DNA of 64,000 bases, taken from Christensenella sp. UBA4263 (lineage in GTDB: Bacteria; Bacillota; Clostridia; Christensenellales; Aristaeellaceae). The notes below the pieces were generated by a model that was not told the DNA's origin, made no database searches, and was given only the letters and a program-made list of their open reading frames with translations. The DNA lies in the NCBI GenBank assembly GCA_002395225.1, contig DGWH01000036.1, positions 6,784-70,783 of the forward strand, written 5' to 3'. Both the position numbers and the translations under genes were made by a program. Of the stretch, positions 1-8,388 are shown piece by piece (position 1 is the stretch's first letter; each line of letters opens with the position of its first letter).

Positions 1-264
1 TGTGCCAACGTGGCACCCAGAATCGCCGTGGATATTTATGAAAAGTTCCAGGCCAAGGACTATCAGGGCGCCCTGGACGCCCAGTTTAAACTGAGCGCGC
101 TTCGGGTTGCCACCAATATGGGCTCTTTCCCGGTGACGCTGAAGGAAGCCCTGAAGATGATCGGACAGGACTGCGGAGACTGCGTGCCTCCGATTCTCCC
201 GCTGCATGAGGATCAGAAGGAGAAGCTCAGGAAGGTCCTGATGGGGATGGGATTGATTCAATAA
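1..264 (+). CDS. DapA-family aldolase/dehydratase, C-terminal part
   Basis: The reading frame is open from the first base, so this is the 3' end of a gene whose start lies outside the window. The 88 visible residues (ANVAPRIAVDIYEKF, then ALDAQFKLSALR) resemble the C-terminal helices of the dihydrodipicolinate synthase/N-acetylneuraminate lyase family. The catalytic lysine lies upstream and cannot be checked. The gene sits 93 bp before garR in a glucarate/galactarate operon. I therefore infer a role on 5-keto-4-deoxyglucarate, either as an aldolase giving pyruvate and tartronate semialdehyde or as a KdgD-type dehydratase. The family call is fairly safe; the substrate rests on context only. 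Confidence 0.7.
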   Translation, partial: CANVAPRIAVDIYEKFQAKDYQGALDAQFKLSALRVATNMGSFPVTLKEALKMIGQDCGDCVPPILPLHEDQKEKLRKVLMGMGLIQ

Positions 265-357
265 CCGATTGGCATCTTGCGCGCAAGCGCAATGACCAAT
301 AGAATCGCTTTGCAGGCGATGACACAAGATTATGAGAAGAATCAGGAGGAATGCAAA

Positions 358-1242
358 ATGAAAATCGCGTTTATCGGACTGGGAATTATGGGCAAGCCCA
401 TGGCCAAGAACCTGCTGAAGGCGGGACATGAGCTGAGAGTATATGACCGGAATCAGGCGACCCTGGAAGAGATGAAGGAAGCGGGAGCCACCGTCTGCGG
501 CTCTTCAGCGGAAACGGCGGAAGGCGTGGATCTGGTCATCACCATGCTGCCCAACAGCCCCCATGTGAAGAGCGTCATGCTAGAGGATGACAAGCTGGTG
601 GAGAAGATGCCCAAGACGGCCACCTTCATTGACTGCTCCTCCATTAACCCTGTGGCCAGCCGGGAGATCGCGGCGGAACTGGCGAAATACGGCATCGACA
701 TGCTGGACGCGCCGGTTTCCGGCGGTCAGCCCAAGGCCGTGGACGGCACCCTGGCCTTTATGGTCGGCGGCAAGGAAGAAGTTTTCAATAAGTTCAAGCC
801 CGTCCTGGAAGCCATGGGTTCTTCCGTGGTGCTCTGCGGCGATGTGGGCGCGGGCAACGTGACCAAGCTGTGCAACCAGACCATCGTGGCAGTGAACATC
901 GCGGCCCTGGCGGAAGCCCTGCAGATGGGCCAGATGTGCGGCGTGAAACCCGAAAAGATCTTTGCCGCAATCAAGGGCGGCCTGGCCGGCAGCACGGTCA
1001 TGAATGCAAAGGCCCCCATGATGATGGATCAGAACTTCCAGCCCGGATTCCGTATCGACCTGCACATTAAGGATCTTACCAACGTGCAGGATGCGGCCAA
1101 GGCCGTGGATGCCCCCATCCCGCTGACCCAGATGGTGCTGGAGATGATGAAAATCCTGCATCACGACGGGGACGGCGCCTGCGATCACAGCGCGCTGCTG
1201 AAGTATTATCAGAAGCTGACGGGTGAAGTGCTGCATCACTGA
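358..1242 (+). CDS. garR: 2-hydroxy-3-oxopropionate (tartronate semialdehyde) reductase
   Basis: A 294-residue protein of the beta-hydroxyacid dehydrogenase family, expected to reduce tartronate semialdehyde to D-glycerate with NAD(P)H in the cytosol. The N-terminal Rossmann motif GLGIMGKPMAKNL is at residues 7-19, the substrate loop DAPVSGG near 117-123, and the catalytic lysine motif GNVTKLCNQ near 167-175. Length matches the family. The frame is open further upstream, but the ATG at 358 is preceded by AGGAGG and begins the typical MKIAFIGLG sequence, so it is the likely start. It is followed by glycerate kinase, the next pathway step. Other family members reduce 3-hydroxyisobutyrate; the operon favours tartronate semialdehyde. 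Confidence 0.88.
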   Translation: MKIAFIGLGIMGKPMAKNLLKAGHELRVYDRNQATLEEMKEAGATVCGSSAETAEGVDLVITMLPNSPHVKSVMLEDDKLVEKMPKTATFIDCSSINPVASREIAAELAKYGIDMLDAPVSGGQPKAVDGTLAFMVGGKEEVFNKFKPVLEAMGSSVVLCGDVGAGNVTKLCNQTIVAVNIAALAEALQMGQMCGVKPEKIFAAIKGGLAGSTVMNAKAPMMMDQNFQPGFRIDLHIKDLTNVQDAAKAVDAPIPLTQMVLEMMKILHHDGDGACDHSALLKYYQKLTGEVLHH

Positions 1243-1252
1243 GAACAATAAA

Positions 1253-1283
1253 ACAGGGCGAAGCCAAGCTGGCTTCGCCCTGT
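1253..1283 (+). terminator. intercistronic GC-rich hairpin after garR
   Basis: A perfect 14-bp stem (1253-1266 with 1270-1283) closes on a three-base loop between garR and the kinase gene. There is no U-tract, so it is more likely an mRNA-stabilising or partial-attenuation hairpin inside the operon than a full terminator. Confidence 0.5.
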
Positions 1284-1305
1284 CCTGAAAAGCGGGGGAA
1301 ACAGC

Positions 1306-2454
1306 ATGAAATTCATCTTTGCGCCGGATTCCTTCAAGGGATCCCTGACGGCGATAGAGAGCTGTGATATTCTGGAACGGGTTTGCGCGAAGCATTTTCC
1401 CGGCTGCGAGACGCAGAGCGTCCCTGTGGCGGACGGCGGTGAGGGCACGGTGGATGCCCTGCTCCGGGCCATGGGGGGCGAGAGGATCAAAACGCCGGTC
1501 ACCGGCCCTATGTTTGAACCGGAAACGGCTGAGTGGGGGCTGCTGCCCGACGGGAAGACCGCGGTGATGGAAATGGCCCAGGCCAGCGGTTTGCCCTATG
1601 TCCCCGCGAATCAGAAGGATCCGCGGAAGGCGACCAGCCTTGGAACGGGAGAGATGATTGCCGAAGCGCTCAGGCGCGGCGTGAGGAAGATTCTGATCGG
1701 CATCGGAGGCAGCGCCACCAATGATGGGGGCATCGGCATGCTGACAGCCCTCGGCGCGCTGTTTACCGACGGGAACGGGGAAAAGGTAAAGCCCATCGGC
1801 GGTGAGATGATCCGGGTGGCGAAAGCGGATTTCTCCGGACTGATGCCGGAACTGAAGGAAACAGAGATTACCGTTATCTGCGACGTGACCAATCCGCTGC
1901 TGGGGGAGGATGGAGCTACCTTTATCTATGGCCCCCAGAAAGGGGCGATTCCGGAGATCCGGGATGAACTTGAAGCGGGTATGATCCACTATGCGAAGGC
2001 GGTTGAAACCGCTGTGGGGCGGGATATCTCCCACTTCCCCGGCGCTGGCGCGGCAGGCGGCCTGGGCGCGGCCCTGGGCGGTGTCCTGGGCGCGACGCTG
2101 AAGAGCGGCATTGACGCTGTCCTGGACGCGGTGGACTTTGAGAGCCGCCTGGAGGGCGTGGATCTGGCCATTACGGGTGAGGGCCGGATTGACGGACAGA
2201 GCGTTCGCTTCGGCAAGGTGCCGGTGGGTGTGGCCAAACGCTGCGCCGCCAGAGGCATTCCCACCCTGGTGCTGGCCGGGGGAATCGGGGATGGCGCAGA
2301 AGGCCTGTTCGACATGTGCGAGAGCACCATCCAGACCACGGTTTCCGGGCCTATGAGCCTGGAGAAAGCCATGAAGGACGCTCCGGCACTGTATGAAGCT
2401 GCGGCGGACCGGCTTATGCGGGCGGTTAAGATTGGCATGGGGCTGCAAAAATAA
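1306..2454 (+). CDS. garK: glycerate kinase
   Basis: A 382-residue type I glycerate kinase, the expected length. It phosphorylates D-glycerate with ATP to 2- or 3-phosphoglycerate, feeding glycolysis. Family signatures are FAPDSFKGSLTA at residues 4-15, VADGGEGT near 43-50, GIGGSATNDGGIGM near 133-146 and GEGRID near 289-294. The ATG at 1306 follows a GGGGGAAA ribosome-binding site by about six bases. Lying between tartronate semialdehyde reductase and glucarate dehydratase, it completes the lower half of the aldarate pathway. No truncation or frame problem is visible. Confidence 0.92.
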   Translation: MKFIFAPDSFKGSLTAIESCDILERVCAKHFPGCETQSVPVADGGEGTVDALLRAMGGERIKTPVTGPMFEPETAEWGLLPDGKTAVMEMAQASGLPYVPANQKDPRKATSLGTGEMIAEALRRGVRKILIGIGGSATNDGGIGMLTALGALFTDGNGEKVKPIGGEMIRVAKADFSGLMPELKETEITVICDVTNPLLGEDGATFIYGPQKGAIPEIRDELEAGMIHYAKAVETAVGRDISHFPGAGAAGGLGAALGGVLGATLKSGIDAVLDAVDFESRLEGVDLAITGEGRIDGQSVRFGKVPVGVAKRCAARGIPTLVLAGGIGDGAEGLFDMCESTIQTTVSGPMSLEKAMKDAPALYEAAADRLMRAVKIGMGLQK

Positions 2455-2530
2455 GCGTGGTCCGATTCCTGAAATCCTTATGGAAGGTTCCGAAGACAAT
2501 AGACCCAACATTGAAACGGAGGCAAACAAG

Positions 2531-3859
2531 ATGATCCCCAAAGTAGTAAAAATGGATGTTTATCCGGTGGCGGGCCATGACAGCATGGAGCTGAATCTGT
2601 CCGGTGCGCACGCGCCGTATTTTACCCGGAACGTGGTCGTTCTTGAGGACAGCGAGGGCAACCTGGGCGTGGGCGAGGTCCCCGGCGGACAGAAGATCAC
2701 CAAAGCGCTGGAAGATGTGAAGGATCTGGTTCTGGGCACCTCCATCGCCGACTATAAGGGAACCCTGAACAAGGTACGGGCCTGGCTGAACGCCAACATC
2801 AAGGACGATGTCCGCGGCCTGCAGACCTTTGACCTGCGGACCGGCGTACACGTGGTGACGGCGATCGAGGCGCCGCTGCTGGACCTGCTTGGAAAATTTC
2901 TGGATCTGCCGGCCGCGGCGCTGATGGGCGACGGCATTCAGCGGGACCGGGTGCGGTTCCTCAGCTACCTCTTCTATATTGGGGACCGGAAAAAAACCGA
3001 TCTGCCCTATATGAGCGAGGAAGATTCCGACTGTGAATGGTACCGGCTGCGCAATGAGGAAGCCCTGACTCCCGACGCCATCGTAGCGCTGGCCAAGGCC
3101 ACCGTAGACAAATACGGATTTGAAGACTTCAAGCTCAAGGGCGGCGTGCTGGCCCCGAAGGAAGAGGTCAAGGCCGTTACCGCCATCAAAAAAGCATTCC
3201 CCAATGCCCGGGTGGACCTGGATCCCAATGGCTGCTGGAGCCTGAAGGAAGCGCTGGAAGTGGCGCCGGATCTGAAGAAGGTGCTGGCTTACATGGAAGA
3301 CCCCTGCGGCGCGGAAGCCGGATTCAGCGGCCGGGAAGTGATGGCGGAATTCCGCAAGGCGACCATGATGCCCACCGCGACCAATATGATCAATACGGAC
3401 TGGCGCCAGATGTGCCATACCATCGCGCTGCAGAGCGTGGACATTCCGCTGGCGGATCCGCATTTCTGGACCATGAACGGCAGCGTCCGGGTTGGTCAGC
3501 TGTGCAATGACTTTGGCCTCATGTGGGGCTGCCACAGCAACAACCACTTTGATATTTCCCTGGCGATGGTGGTGCAGTGCGCTGCCGCCATCCCCGGAAA
3601 GATGAACGGCATCGATACCCACTGGATCTGGCAGGAAGGCCGGGAGAGGCTGACCAAGGAACCCATGCAGATTGTGGATGGATGCATCGACCTGCCGAAG
3701 AAGCCGGGTCTGGGCATCGACGTGGATCTGGATCAGGTAAAGAAGGCCAACAAGATCTATATGGAGAACTGCCTGGGCGCCCGGGACGATGCCATCGGCA
3801 TGCAGTATCTGATTCCCGGATGGAAATTCGACAACAAGAAGCCCTGCCTGGTTCGCTGA
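2531..3859 (+). CDS. gudD: D-glucarate dehydratase (enolase superfamily)
   Basis: A 442-residue enolase-superfamily dehydratase, converting D-glucarate (and possibly L-idarate) to 5-keto-4-deoxyglucarate. Active-site motifs typical of GudD can be read in order: FKLKGG (KxK base, near residue 199), VDLDPNG and MEDPCG (Mg2+ ligands), PTATNM (third metal region) and GCHSNNHFDISLAM (catalytic histidine near 336). The frame is open upstream, but the ATG at 2531 follows GGAGG at seven to eight bases and gives the usual N-terminus. The gene is 76 bp downstream of garK and precedes galactarate dehydratase, so both C6 aldarates enter the same pathway. Confidence 0.92.
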   Translation: MIPKVVKMDVYPVAGHDSMELNLSGAHAPYFTRNVVVLEDSEGNLGVGEVPGGQKITKALEDVKDLVLGTSIADYKGTLNKVRAWLNANIKDDVRGLQTFDLRTGVHVVTAIEAPLLDLLGKFLDLPAAALMGDGIQRDRVRFLSYLFYIGDRKKTDLPYMSEEDSDCEWYRLRNEEALTPDAIVALAKATVDKYGFEDFKLKGGVLAPKEEVKAVTAIKKAFPNARVDLDPNGCWSLKEALEVAPDLKKVLAYMEDPCGAEAGFSGREVMAEFRKATMMPTATNMINTDWRQMCHTIALQSVDIPLADPHFWTMNGSVRVGQLCNDFGLMWGCHSNNHFDISLAMVVQCAAAIPGKMNGIDTHWIWQEGRERLTKEPMQIVDGCIDLPKKPGLGIDVDLDQVKKANKIYMENCLGARDDAIGMQYLIPGWKFDNKKPCLVR

Positions 3860-3873
3860 GAGGGAAATAACCC

Positions 3874-3898
3874 GGCCGGCTGGAGAATCCAGCCGGCC
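3874..3898 (+). terminator. intercistronic hairpin after gudD
   Basis: A perfect 11-bp GC-rich stem (3874-3884 with 3888-3898) and three-base loop lie between gudD and garD. Only a short TT follows, so it is probably an internal operon hairpin affecting relative expression, like the one after garR. Confidence 0.5.
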
Positions 3899-3923
3899 TT
3901 CTGACAATGGAGGGAAACAAAAG

Positions 3924-5435
3924 TTGCGTACAGTTGTACAGATCAAACCTGAGGATAACGTGGCCATCGCTGTGAGACAGCTGGAAAAGGGCACGGAGAT
4001 CATGCCCGGGGTCGTCACACTGTCGGAAATCCCCCAGGCCCATAAAATCGCCCTGACCGATATCCCGAAGGACGGAGCGGTTATCCGCTACGGCGTCACC
4101 CTGGGGTATGCTCTGGATCCCATCGCGAAGGGACAGTGGATCAACGAATATATGCTGCGGCTGCCCACGCCGCCCTCCCTGGACGATATGCCATGGGGGA
4201 CGAATATCCGTACGGATCTGCCTGAGCCGCCGGTAAAAACCTGGTGGGGTTACCGGAATCCGGAAGGCGGATACGCCGGGACGCGGAATATGCTGGGGAT
4301 TCAGACCACCGTGCAGTGCGTGGAAGGCACGTTGAATGTGGCGCTGGAACGGATCCGGAAAGAACTGCTGCCCAAGTATCCAAACGTGGATGACGTGGTA
4401 GCCATCAATCATGCCTATGGATGCGGAGTGGCCATCAATGCGCCGGAAGCCAAAGTGCCTATTCGCGCCCTGCGGAATATCGCCCATCACCCGAACTTCG
4501 GGGGAGAACTGATGGTCGTAAGTCTGGGATGCGAGAAACTGACGGTGGATATGCTGGTGGGGCCTGAAAACAATACACCGGAGAACGTGGTGGTGCTGCA
4601 GGAATGCCACGGTTTCGAAGGGTGCATGAAGGCCCTGATGGATATGGCGGACAGGAAGCTGGCGAAGCTGAATGAACGCCGGCGGGAGGAACTGCCGCTG
4701 AGCGATCTTCTGATCGGTATGCAGTGCGGCGGCAGCGATGCCTTCAGCGGCGTCAGCGCCAACCCCTCCGCCGGATATGCGGCGGACATGCTGGTGAAGG
4801 GCGGAGGCACGGTGCTCTTCAGCGAGGTGACAGAGGTCCGGGACGGGGTGCATTTCATCGCGGAACGCTGCGTCAGCGCGGAGGTGCGGGACAAGCTTGC
4901 CGCGGAGATGCGCTGGTACGACAAATATCTGGAGGACGCCAACGTGGACCGGAGCGCCAATCCCACCCCCGGGAACAAGAAGGGCGGGCTGGCCAATATC
5001 GTGGAAAAAGCCATGGGTTCCATCGCGAAGTCCGGTACTTCCCCCATTGTGGAAGTGCTCTCTCCGGCGGAAAGGCCAACCAAACATGGGGAGATCTTCG
5101 CGGCCACCCCAGCCAGCGATATCGTGTGTGGCCCCTGCCAAATGGCCAGCGGAATCGGACTGCAGGTGTTTATGACCGGCCGCGGCACACCCTACAACCT
5201 GGCCGCGGTGCCGGTGATTAAGGTCTGCAGCAGGAACGATCTGAAGGCACAGTGGCCGGACATCATTGACATCAGCGCCGGAGACGTGGCGACGGGCGAA
5301 AAGACCATCGCGGAAGTGGGAACGGAGATTTTCAACAAGATTATTGCTTGCGCCAGCGGGAAGGATCAGCCCTTCGCGGAGAAATACCGGATGCATAATT
5401 ATCTTTGCATTTTCAACCCGGCGCCGATTACCTGA
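3924..5435 (+). CDS. garD: galactarate dehydratase (GarD/UxaA family), TTG start
   Basis: A 503-residue protein of the altronate/galactarate dehydratase family, which uses iron to dehydrate galactarate to 5-keto-4-deoxyglucarate. An N-terminal SAF-like domain (about residues 5-90, NVAIAVRQLEKG) is followed by the catalytic part with AINHAYGCGVAIN and IGMQCGGSDAFSG. Length is slightly below E. coli GarD. The only well-placed start is TTG at 3924, about eight bases after AGGG; the next ATG would cut into the SAF domain. It lies 18 bp before the flavoprotein gene, so the two are probably co-translated. UxaA altronate dehydratase is the main alternative; the gar/gud neighbours favour galactarate. 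Confidence 0.85.
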   Translation: MRTVVQIKPEDNVAIAVRQLEKGTEIMPGVVTLSEIPQAHKIALTDIPKDGAVIRYGVTLGYALDPIAKGQWINEYMLRLPTPPSLDDMPWGTNIRTDLPEPPVKTWWGYRNPEGGYAGTRNMLGIQTTVQCVEGTLNVALERIRKELLPKYPNVDDVVAINHAYGCGVAINAPEAKVPIRALRNIAHHPNFGGELMVVSLGCEKLTVDMLVGPENNTPENVVVLQECHGFEGCMKALMDMADRKLAKLNERRREELPLSDLLIGMQCGGSDAFSGVSANPSAGYAADMLVKGGGTVLFSEVTEVRDGVHFIAERCVSAEVRDKLAAEMRWYDKYLEDANVDRSANPTPGNKKGGLANIVEKAMGSIAKSGTSPIVEVLSPAERPTKHGEIFAATPASDIVCGPCQMASGIGLQVFMTGRGTPYNLAAVPVIKVCSRNDLKAQWPDIIDISAGDVATGEKTIAEVGTEIFNKIIACASGKDQPFAEKYRMHNYLCIFNPAPIT

Positions 5436-5453
5436 TGGAGGTTATAAAACGAG

Positions 5454-6695
5454 ATGGCAGTCAAAATTGTAACGGAAGCGAATCGCTGTTTGCAGTGCAA
5501 GAACCCCCTTTGCCAGCAGGGATGTCCCGCTCATACGCCGATCCCTCAGGTCATTGCTTTGTTTAAGGAAAACAAACTGATGGAAGCGGGGAAAATGCTC
5601 TTCGAAAACAACCCCATGTCCCTGGTCTGCTCCATGGTTTGTCACCATTCCGCCCAGTGCTATGGACACTGTGTGCTGAATAAGAAGGGACAGCCCATCC
5701 AGTTTTACGAAATTGAGAAATTTATCTCCGATTCGTACCTGGACCGGATGAGCGTGGAAGGGAAAAAGCCTTACAACGGGAAGAACGCGGCTGTGATCGG
5801 CAGCGGCCCCGCCGGCATGACGGTAGCCATTCAGCTGGCCTGGAACGGATATGGGGTTACCATTTTCGAGGAAAAGGACCGGATTGGCGGGATGCTGCAG
5901 TACGGGATTCCGGATTTTCGGTTGCCTAAAACCATCCTGGACCGGTACAAAGCCAGGCTGATGGAACTGGGTATCAAGATCCGCCCCCATGTAACCATGG
6001 GCGGGGATCTGATGATCGATAATCTTTTCCGGGACGGGTATTCCACCGTTTTTATCGGTACAGGCGTATGGAGGCCAACCACCCTGGGCATTGAAGGGGA
6101 AACACTGGCCAACGTGCACTTCGGGATTTCCTACCTGGCCAGGCCGATTTCCTATACCGTGGGGGAGACGGTTGCCATCATCGGTATGGGCAATGTGGCC
6201 ATGGATGTGGCAAGAACCGCTTTCCGCCATGGGGCGCGCCGGGTTATGCTCTTCCAGCGGGGAACCAGCATTTCAGCCAGTGAAATGGAAATGGAGTACG
6301 CCAGGCTGGACGGAGCGGAATTCTTCACGGGAAAATCCATTCAGCGCATAACGCCGGAAGGCCCGGTCTTCAAAAATTCCGTGCTGAACGAGCAGGGCCG
6401 GCCCGTGGGCGTGGAAGGGGAAGAAGAGCTGGTAAAGGCGGATACCACCATCATAGCCATCAGCCAGCATCCCAAGGACAAACTGGTGAACACCACCCAC
6501 GGCCTGCACGCCACCGAGCGTGGGCTGCTGATCGTGGATGAAAACAAGATGACGACCCGGGCGGGGGTTTTCGCAGCCGGAGATGTGACCCACGGGTCTC
6601 TGACGGTGGTGCATGCTGTGGACGAAGCCAAGATCGCGGCTGCAGGAATGATGCGCTACATGGAAGGGCTGGATAAGCCCAGGGGTGAGGCATAA
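5454..6695 (+). CDS. GltD-like NAD(P)/FAD oxidoreductase with N-terminal Fe-S domain
   Basis: A 413-residue protein resembling the small subunit of glutamate synthase and related pyridine-nucleotide oxidoreductases. The N-terminal cysteine cluster (CLQCKNPLCQQGCP at 14-27; further cysteines 61-77) is a Fer4_20-type domain. A FAD-binding GSGPAGM follows near 116, then the GGMLQYGIPDFRLPK signature near 143, an NAD(P)-binding GMGNVAMD near 245, and a C-terminal AAGDVTHG near 376. It starts at an ATG 18 bp after garD, behind GGAGG. Its job in aldarate metabolism is unknown; it may supply or remove electrons for a partner encoded elsewhere. The family call is strong and the role is inference. Confidence 0.85.
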   Translation: MAVKIVTEANRCLQCKNPLCQQGCPAHTPIPQVIALFKENKLMEAGKMLFENNPMSLVCSMVCHHSAQCYGHCVLNKKGQPIQFYEIEKFISDSYLDRMSVEGKKPYNGKNAAVIGSGPAGMTVAIQLAWNGYGVTIFEEKDRIGGMLQYGIPDFRLPKTILDRYKARLMELGIKIRPHVTMGGDLMIDNLFRDGYSTVFIGTGVWRPTTLGIEGETLANVHFGISYLARPISYTVGETVAIIGMGNVAMDVARTAFRHGARRVMLFQRGTSISASEMEMEYARLDGAEFFTGKSIQRITPEGPVFKNSVLNEQGRPVGVEGEEELVKADTTIIAISQHPKDKLVNTTHGLHATERGLLIVDENKMTTRAGVFAAGDVTHGSLTVVHAVDEAKIAAAGMMRYMEGLDKPRGEA

Positions 6696-6715
6696 TCCAA
6701 TATGACCAGGGAAAA

Positions 6716-6745
6716 GGACGGCTCCGGGAAGAGCCGTCCTCTTTT
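6716..6745 (+). terminator. rho-independent terminator of the glucarate operon
   Basis: A 9-bp GC-rich stem (6716-6724 with 6731-6739), six-base loop and TCTTTT tail lie 20 bp after the last operon gene. It marks the operon end. Confidence 0.85.
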
Positions 6746-6854
6746 CAAGCGCATCAGGCTTGCACAACAGGGGCAGATCATGTAAGATAACGGAAGAAGG
6801 GCTTCGTGCCGATGCCAAGGGACGGAAGCCTTACGATACAGGAAGCAGGAAAAA

Positions 6855-7665
6855 GCTGAATTGAAAAGTTTACAGATACAAGTGGAGTCGTTGTATCTCT
6901 TAGTCAAACAAGCCGTACAGTTGGTAGCAAAAAACATGAAATTACAGGGGAAATGTGGTTGATATTAGTCTTTCAAGACGATTTGAGGCCACTGTCGGGT
7001 TGAAAAAGGACATAGCAAAGCTGGAGGTTTTAGCCCGCGTTCAAAATTTGAAAGACTAAAGTACACTCCAGTTTACTATGTAACGTCAACGAAATATAGG
7101 CAGACAGTACAGAGCATCAAGTAGGCTACTGACATAAGTGATGTCAGTCAGTATTCATCTCAAACTGATCTGTTACACGTATCATCTGGGGCTTTGCCCC
7201 AGACCCCACCCTCGCCGGTAGGCACCTCCCAGAGACATACTCTGGGAGGATGCTGAAGGGTGGTCCGTGTCGCCTGTCAAGGTCACATCGCTATTTATCC
7301 CTCCCGCCCTGAGGGGCGTGAGCATAAACCGCTCTGTTCCCTTGACAGACTCCCGCTCCAATTTTCTGGTATCTATCTTTCGTGACGAATCCTGTTAGAG
7401 CCAATCAATTGGTTGCTATGTTCTTCTTAACGAGGAAACATGAACAAGTTGTCTGATCGGAGATATACTTTAGTATATCTTCTTCTATGCTTGTGTCAAG
7501 AGAAGAAATGAGGATTTCATCAAGATCCGTCATGGGAATGGTTTCAACTGTATTTGAGTGTTATCCAGTCAATGAGTTTGTAAGAGTAATGGCAACAAAT
7601 TGGACGTGAAAGACTAGTGGATACTTCGCACCCTGCCTTGTATCCGTTAAGTTTTTCAATTCAGA
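6855..7665. mobile_element. MITE-like non-autonomous element with inverted ends and 13-bp direct repeats
   Basis: The ends are imperfect inverted repeats: 6856-6882 begins CTGAATTGAAAAGTTTACAG, and the complement of 7637-7664 begins CTGAATTGAAAAACTTAACG. The same 13 bases, GAAGCAGGAAAAA, flank both sides (6842-6854 and 7666-7678), as expected for a target-site duplication. Duplications of 10-13 bp are typical of IS4-group insertions. No transposase ORF is inside, so the element is non-autonomous or an IS deletion derivative. Its centre is rich in hairpins (7185-7348), and an 11-bp inverted pair (6966-6976 with 7048-7058) also lies inside. A further copy of the end sequence sits at 58516-58541. 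Confidence 0.65.
7185..7348 (+). ncRNA. candidate structured RNA or DNA region inside the MITE
   Basis: Several compact hairpins are nested or consecutive: 7185-7203 (8-bp GC stem), 7206-7212 with 7257-7263 enclosing 7226-7234 with 7240-7248, then 7274-7282 with 7340-7348 (9-bp stem) enclosing a GC hairpin at 7305-7318. No ORF explains the region. Such density suggests a folded transcript or structured transposon DNA. I do not recognise it as a known riboswitch. Transcription and strand are unproven. Confidence 0.3.
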
Positions 7666-7692
7666 GAAGCAGGAAAAACAAATGAGCAGAAT

Positions 7693-8028
7693 TTATCGAT
7701 CTGTACAGTGTACAGAAAGTCTGTTATTTTTAATGGGACCTATCTTATTCAGACGGTCCCATGAATAGAGAATTAAGCCACATTCTTTTTGATAAAAAAG
7801 ACGTGTTTTTGTCGGCTCTGTGTAATACATTTTAAATGATACTTTATGTTTGCTGAACCAAAGGTTTTGCGCACGGTTTACAAAGACAGCCGTAAGAGAA
7901 GCCAATGCAGCACTGCCATCTTCTCCCCAATGCATACGATCATCTACCTTCTGCCGTTCGCTGATCAGAAGCTCATTGCAGAGTTCGGATGAATTGCTGG
8001 AATTCGTGAGGCCAGCTTTCTTTCTCAA
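7693..8028 (-). CDS. unrecognised ORF, possibly a transposase remnant
   Basis: An open frame of 111 codons lies immediately outside the MITE. The predicted protein is basic with mixed hydrophobicity (for example MYYTEPTKTRLFYQK) and has no motif I can name. The stretch VDDRMHWGEDGSAALASL faintly resembles transposase sequence. There is no convincing ribosome-binding site on the minus strand. It overlaps the decayed segment beside the hydrolase relic. A degraded transposase fragment is the likeliest reading, and a chance ORF is quite possible. Confidence 0.25.
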   Translation of the reverse strand: MRKKAGLTNSSNSSELCNELLISERQKVDDRMHWGEDGSAALASLTAVFVNRAQNLWFSKHKVSFKMYYTEPTKTRLFYQKECGLILYSWDRLNKIGPIKNNRLSVHCTDR

Positions 8029-8097
8029 TGCATAGCAAGGATCATGTCTCTACGATATTCGATGTATGCAATCAAATCATCGAGATAGCTGCCTGCC

Positions 8098-8253
8098 ATC
8101 GCCGTCTGCGGGCCCTTCGGCGCGGTGAAGGAGCAGTGCTCCGGCCTGTACGCCCAGACCATGGCGGAGCGGGGATTTCTGACCCTCGCCTTTGATCCAT
8201 CTTTCACAGGCGAAAGCGGCGGCCAGCCCCGGTATATGGCCTCTCCCGACTGA
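8098..8253 (+). pseudogene. fragment of an alpha/beta hydrolase (dienelactone hydrolase-like)
   Basis: Translation on the plus strand gives IAVCGPFGAVKEQCSGLYAQ, then TMAERGFLTLAFDPSF and TGESGGQPRY, which matches the N-terminal third of a common clostridial alpha/beta hydrolase family. It ends in TGA at 8251-8253 before the catalytic serine region, and it has no start codon or ribosome-binding site. This is a GC-rich relic in an AT-rich stretch, so a functional protein is unlikely. Confidence 0.7.
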
Positions 8254-8343
8254 CTCCGGCAACCCGGCACAGTCGGAGGCGTAGTCTGAACGAAGACCAG
8301 ACGCGCTGAGTAACGAATCGTCCAAAGGTGAACAAATTAATTA

Positions 8344-8388
8344 GGACACAGCCCCGAGAAATAGAATTTCTCGGGGCTGTGTCCTTTT
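8344..8388 (+). terminator. strong rho-independent terminator
   Basis: A perfect 18-bp stem (8344-8361 with 8367-8384), five-base loop and TTTT tail. It probably belonged to the now-deleted hydrolase gene and is one of the few intact parts of this relic region. Confidence 0.85.

Noticed and set aside
580..2541. Very long open frame on the minus strand (653 codons)
   Set aside because: It is antisense to garR and glycerate kinase, has no ribosome-binding site or domain, and arises from the codon bias of the GC-rich plus-strand genes.
2426..5396. Two long minus-strand frames opposite gudD and garD
   Set aside because: They are shadows of recognised enzymes on the plus strand, with histidine- and glutamine-rich, low-information translations.
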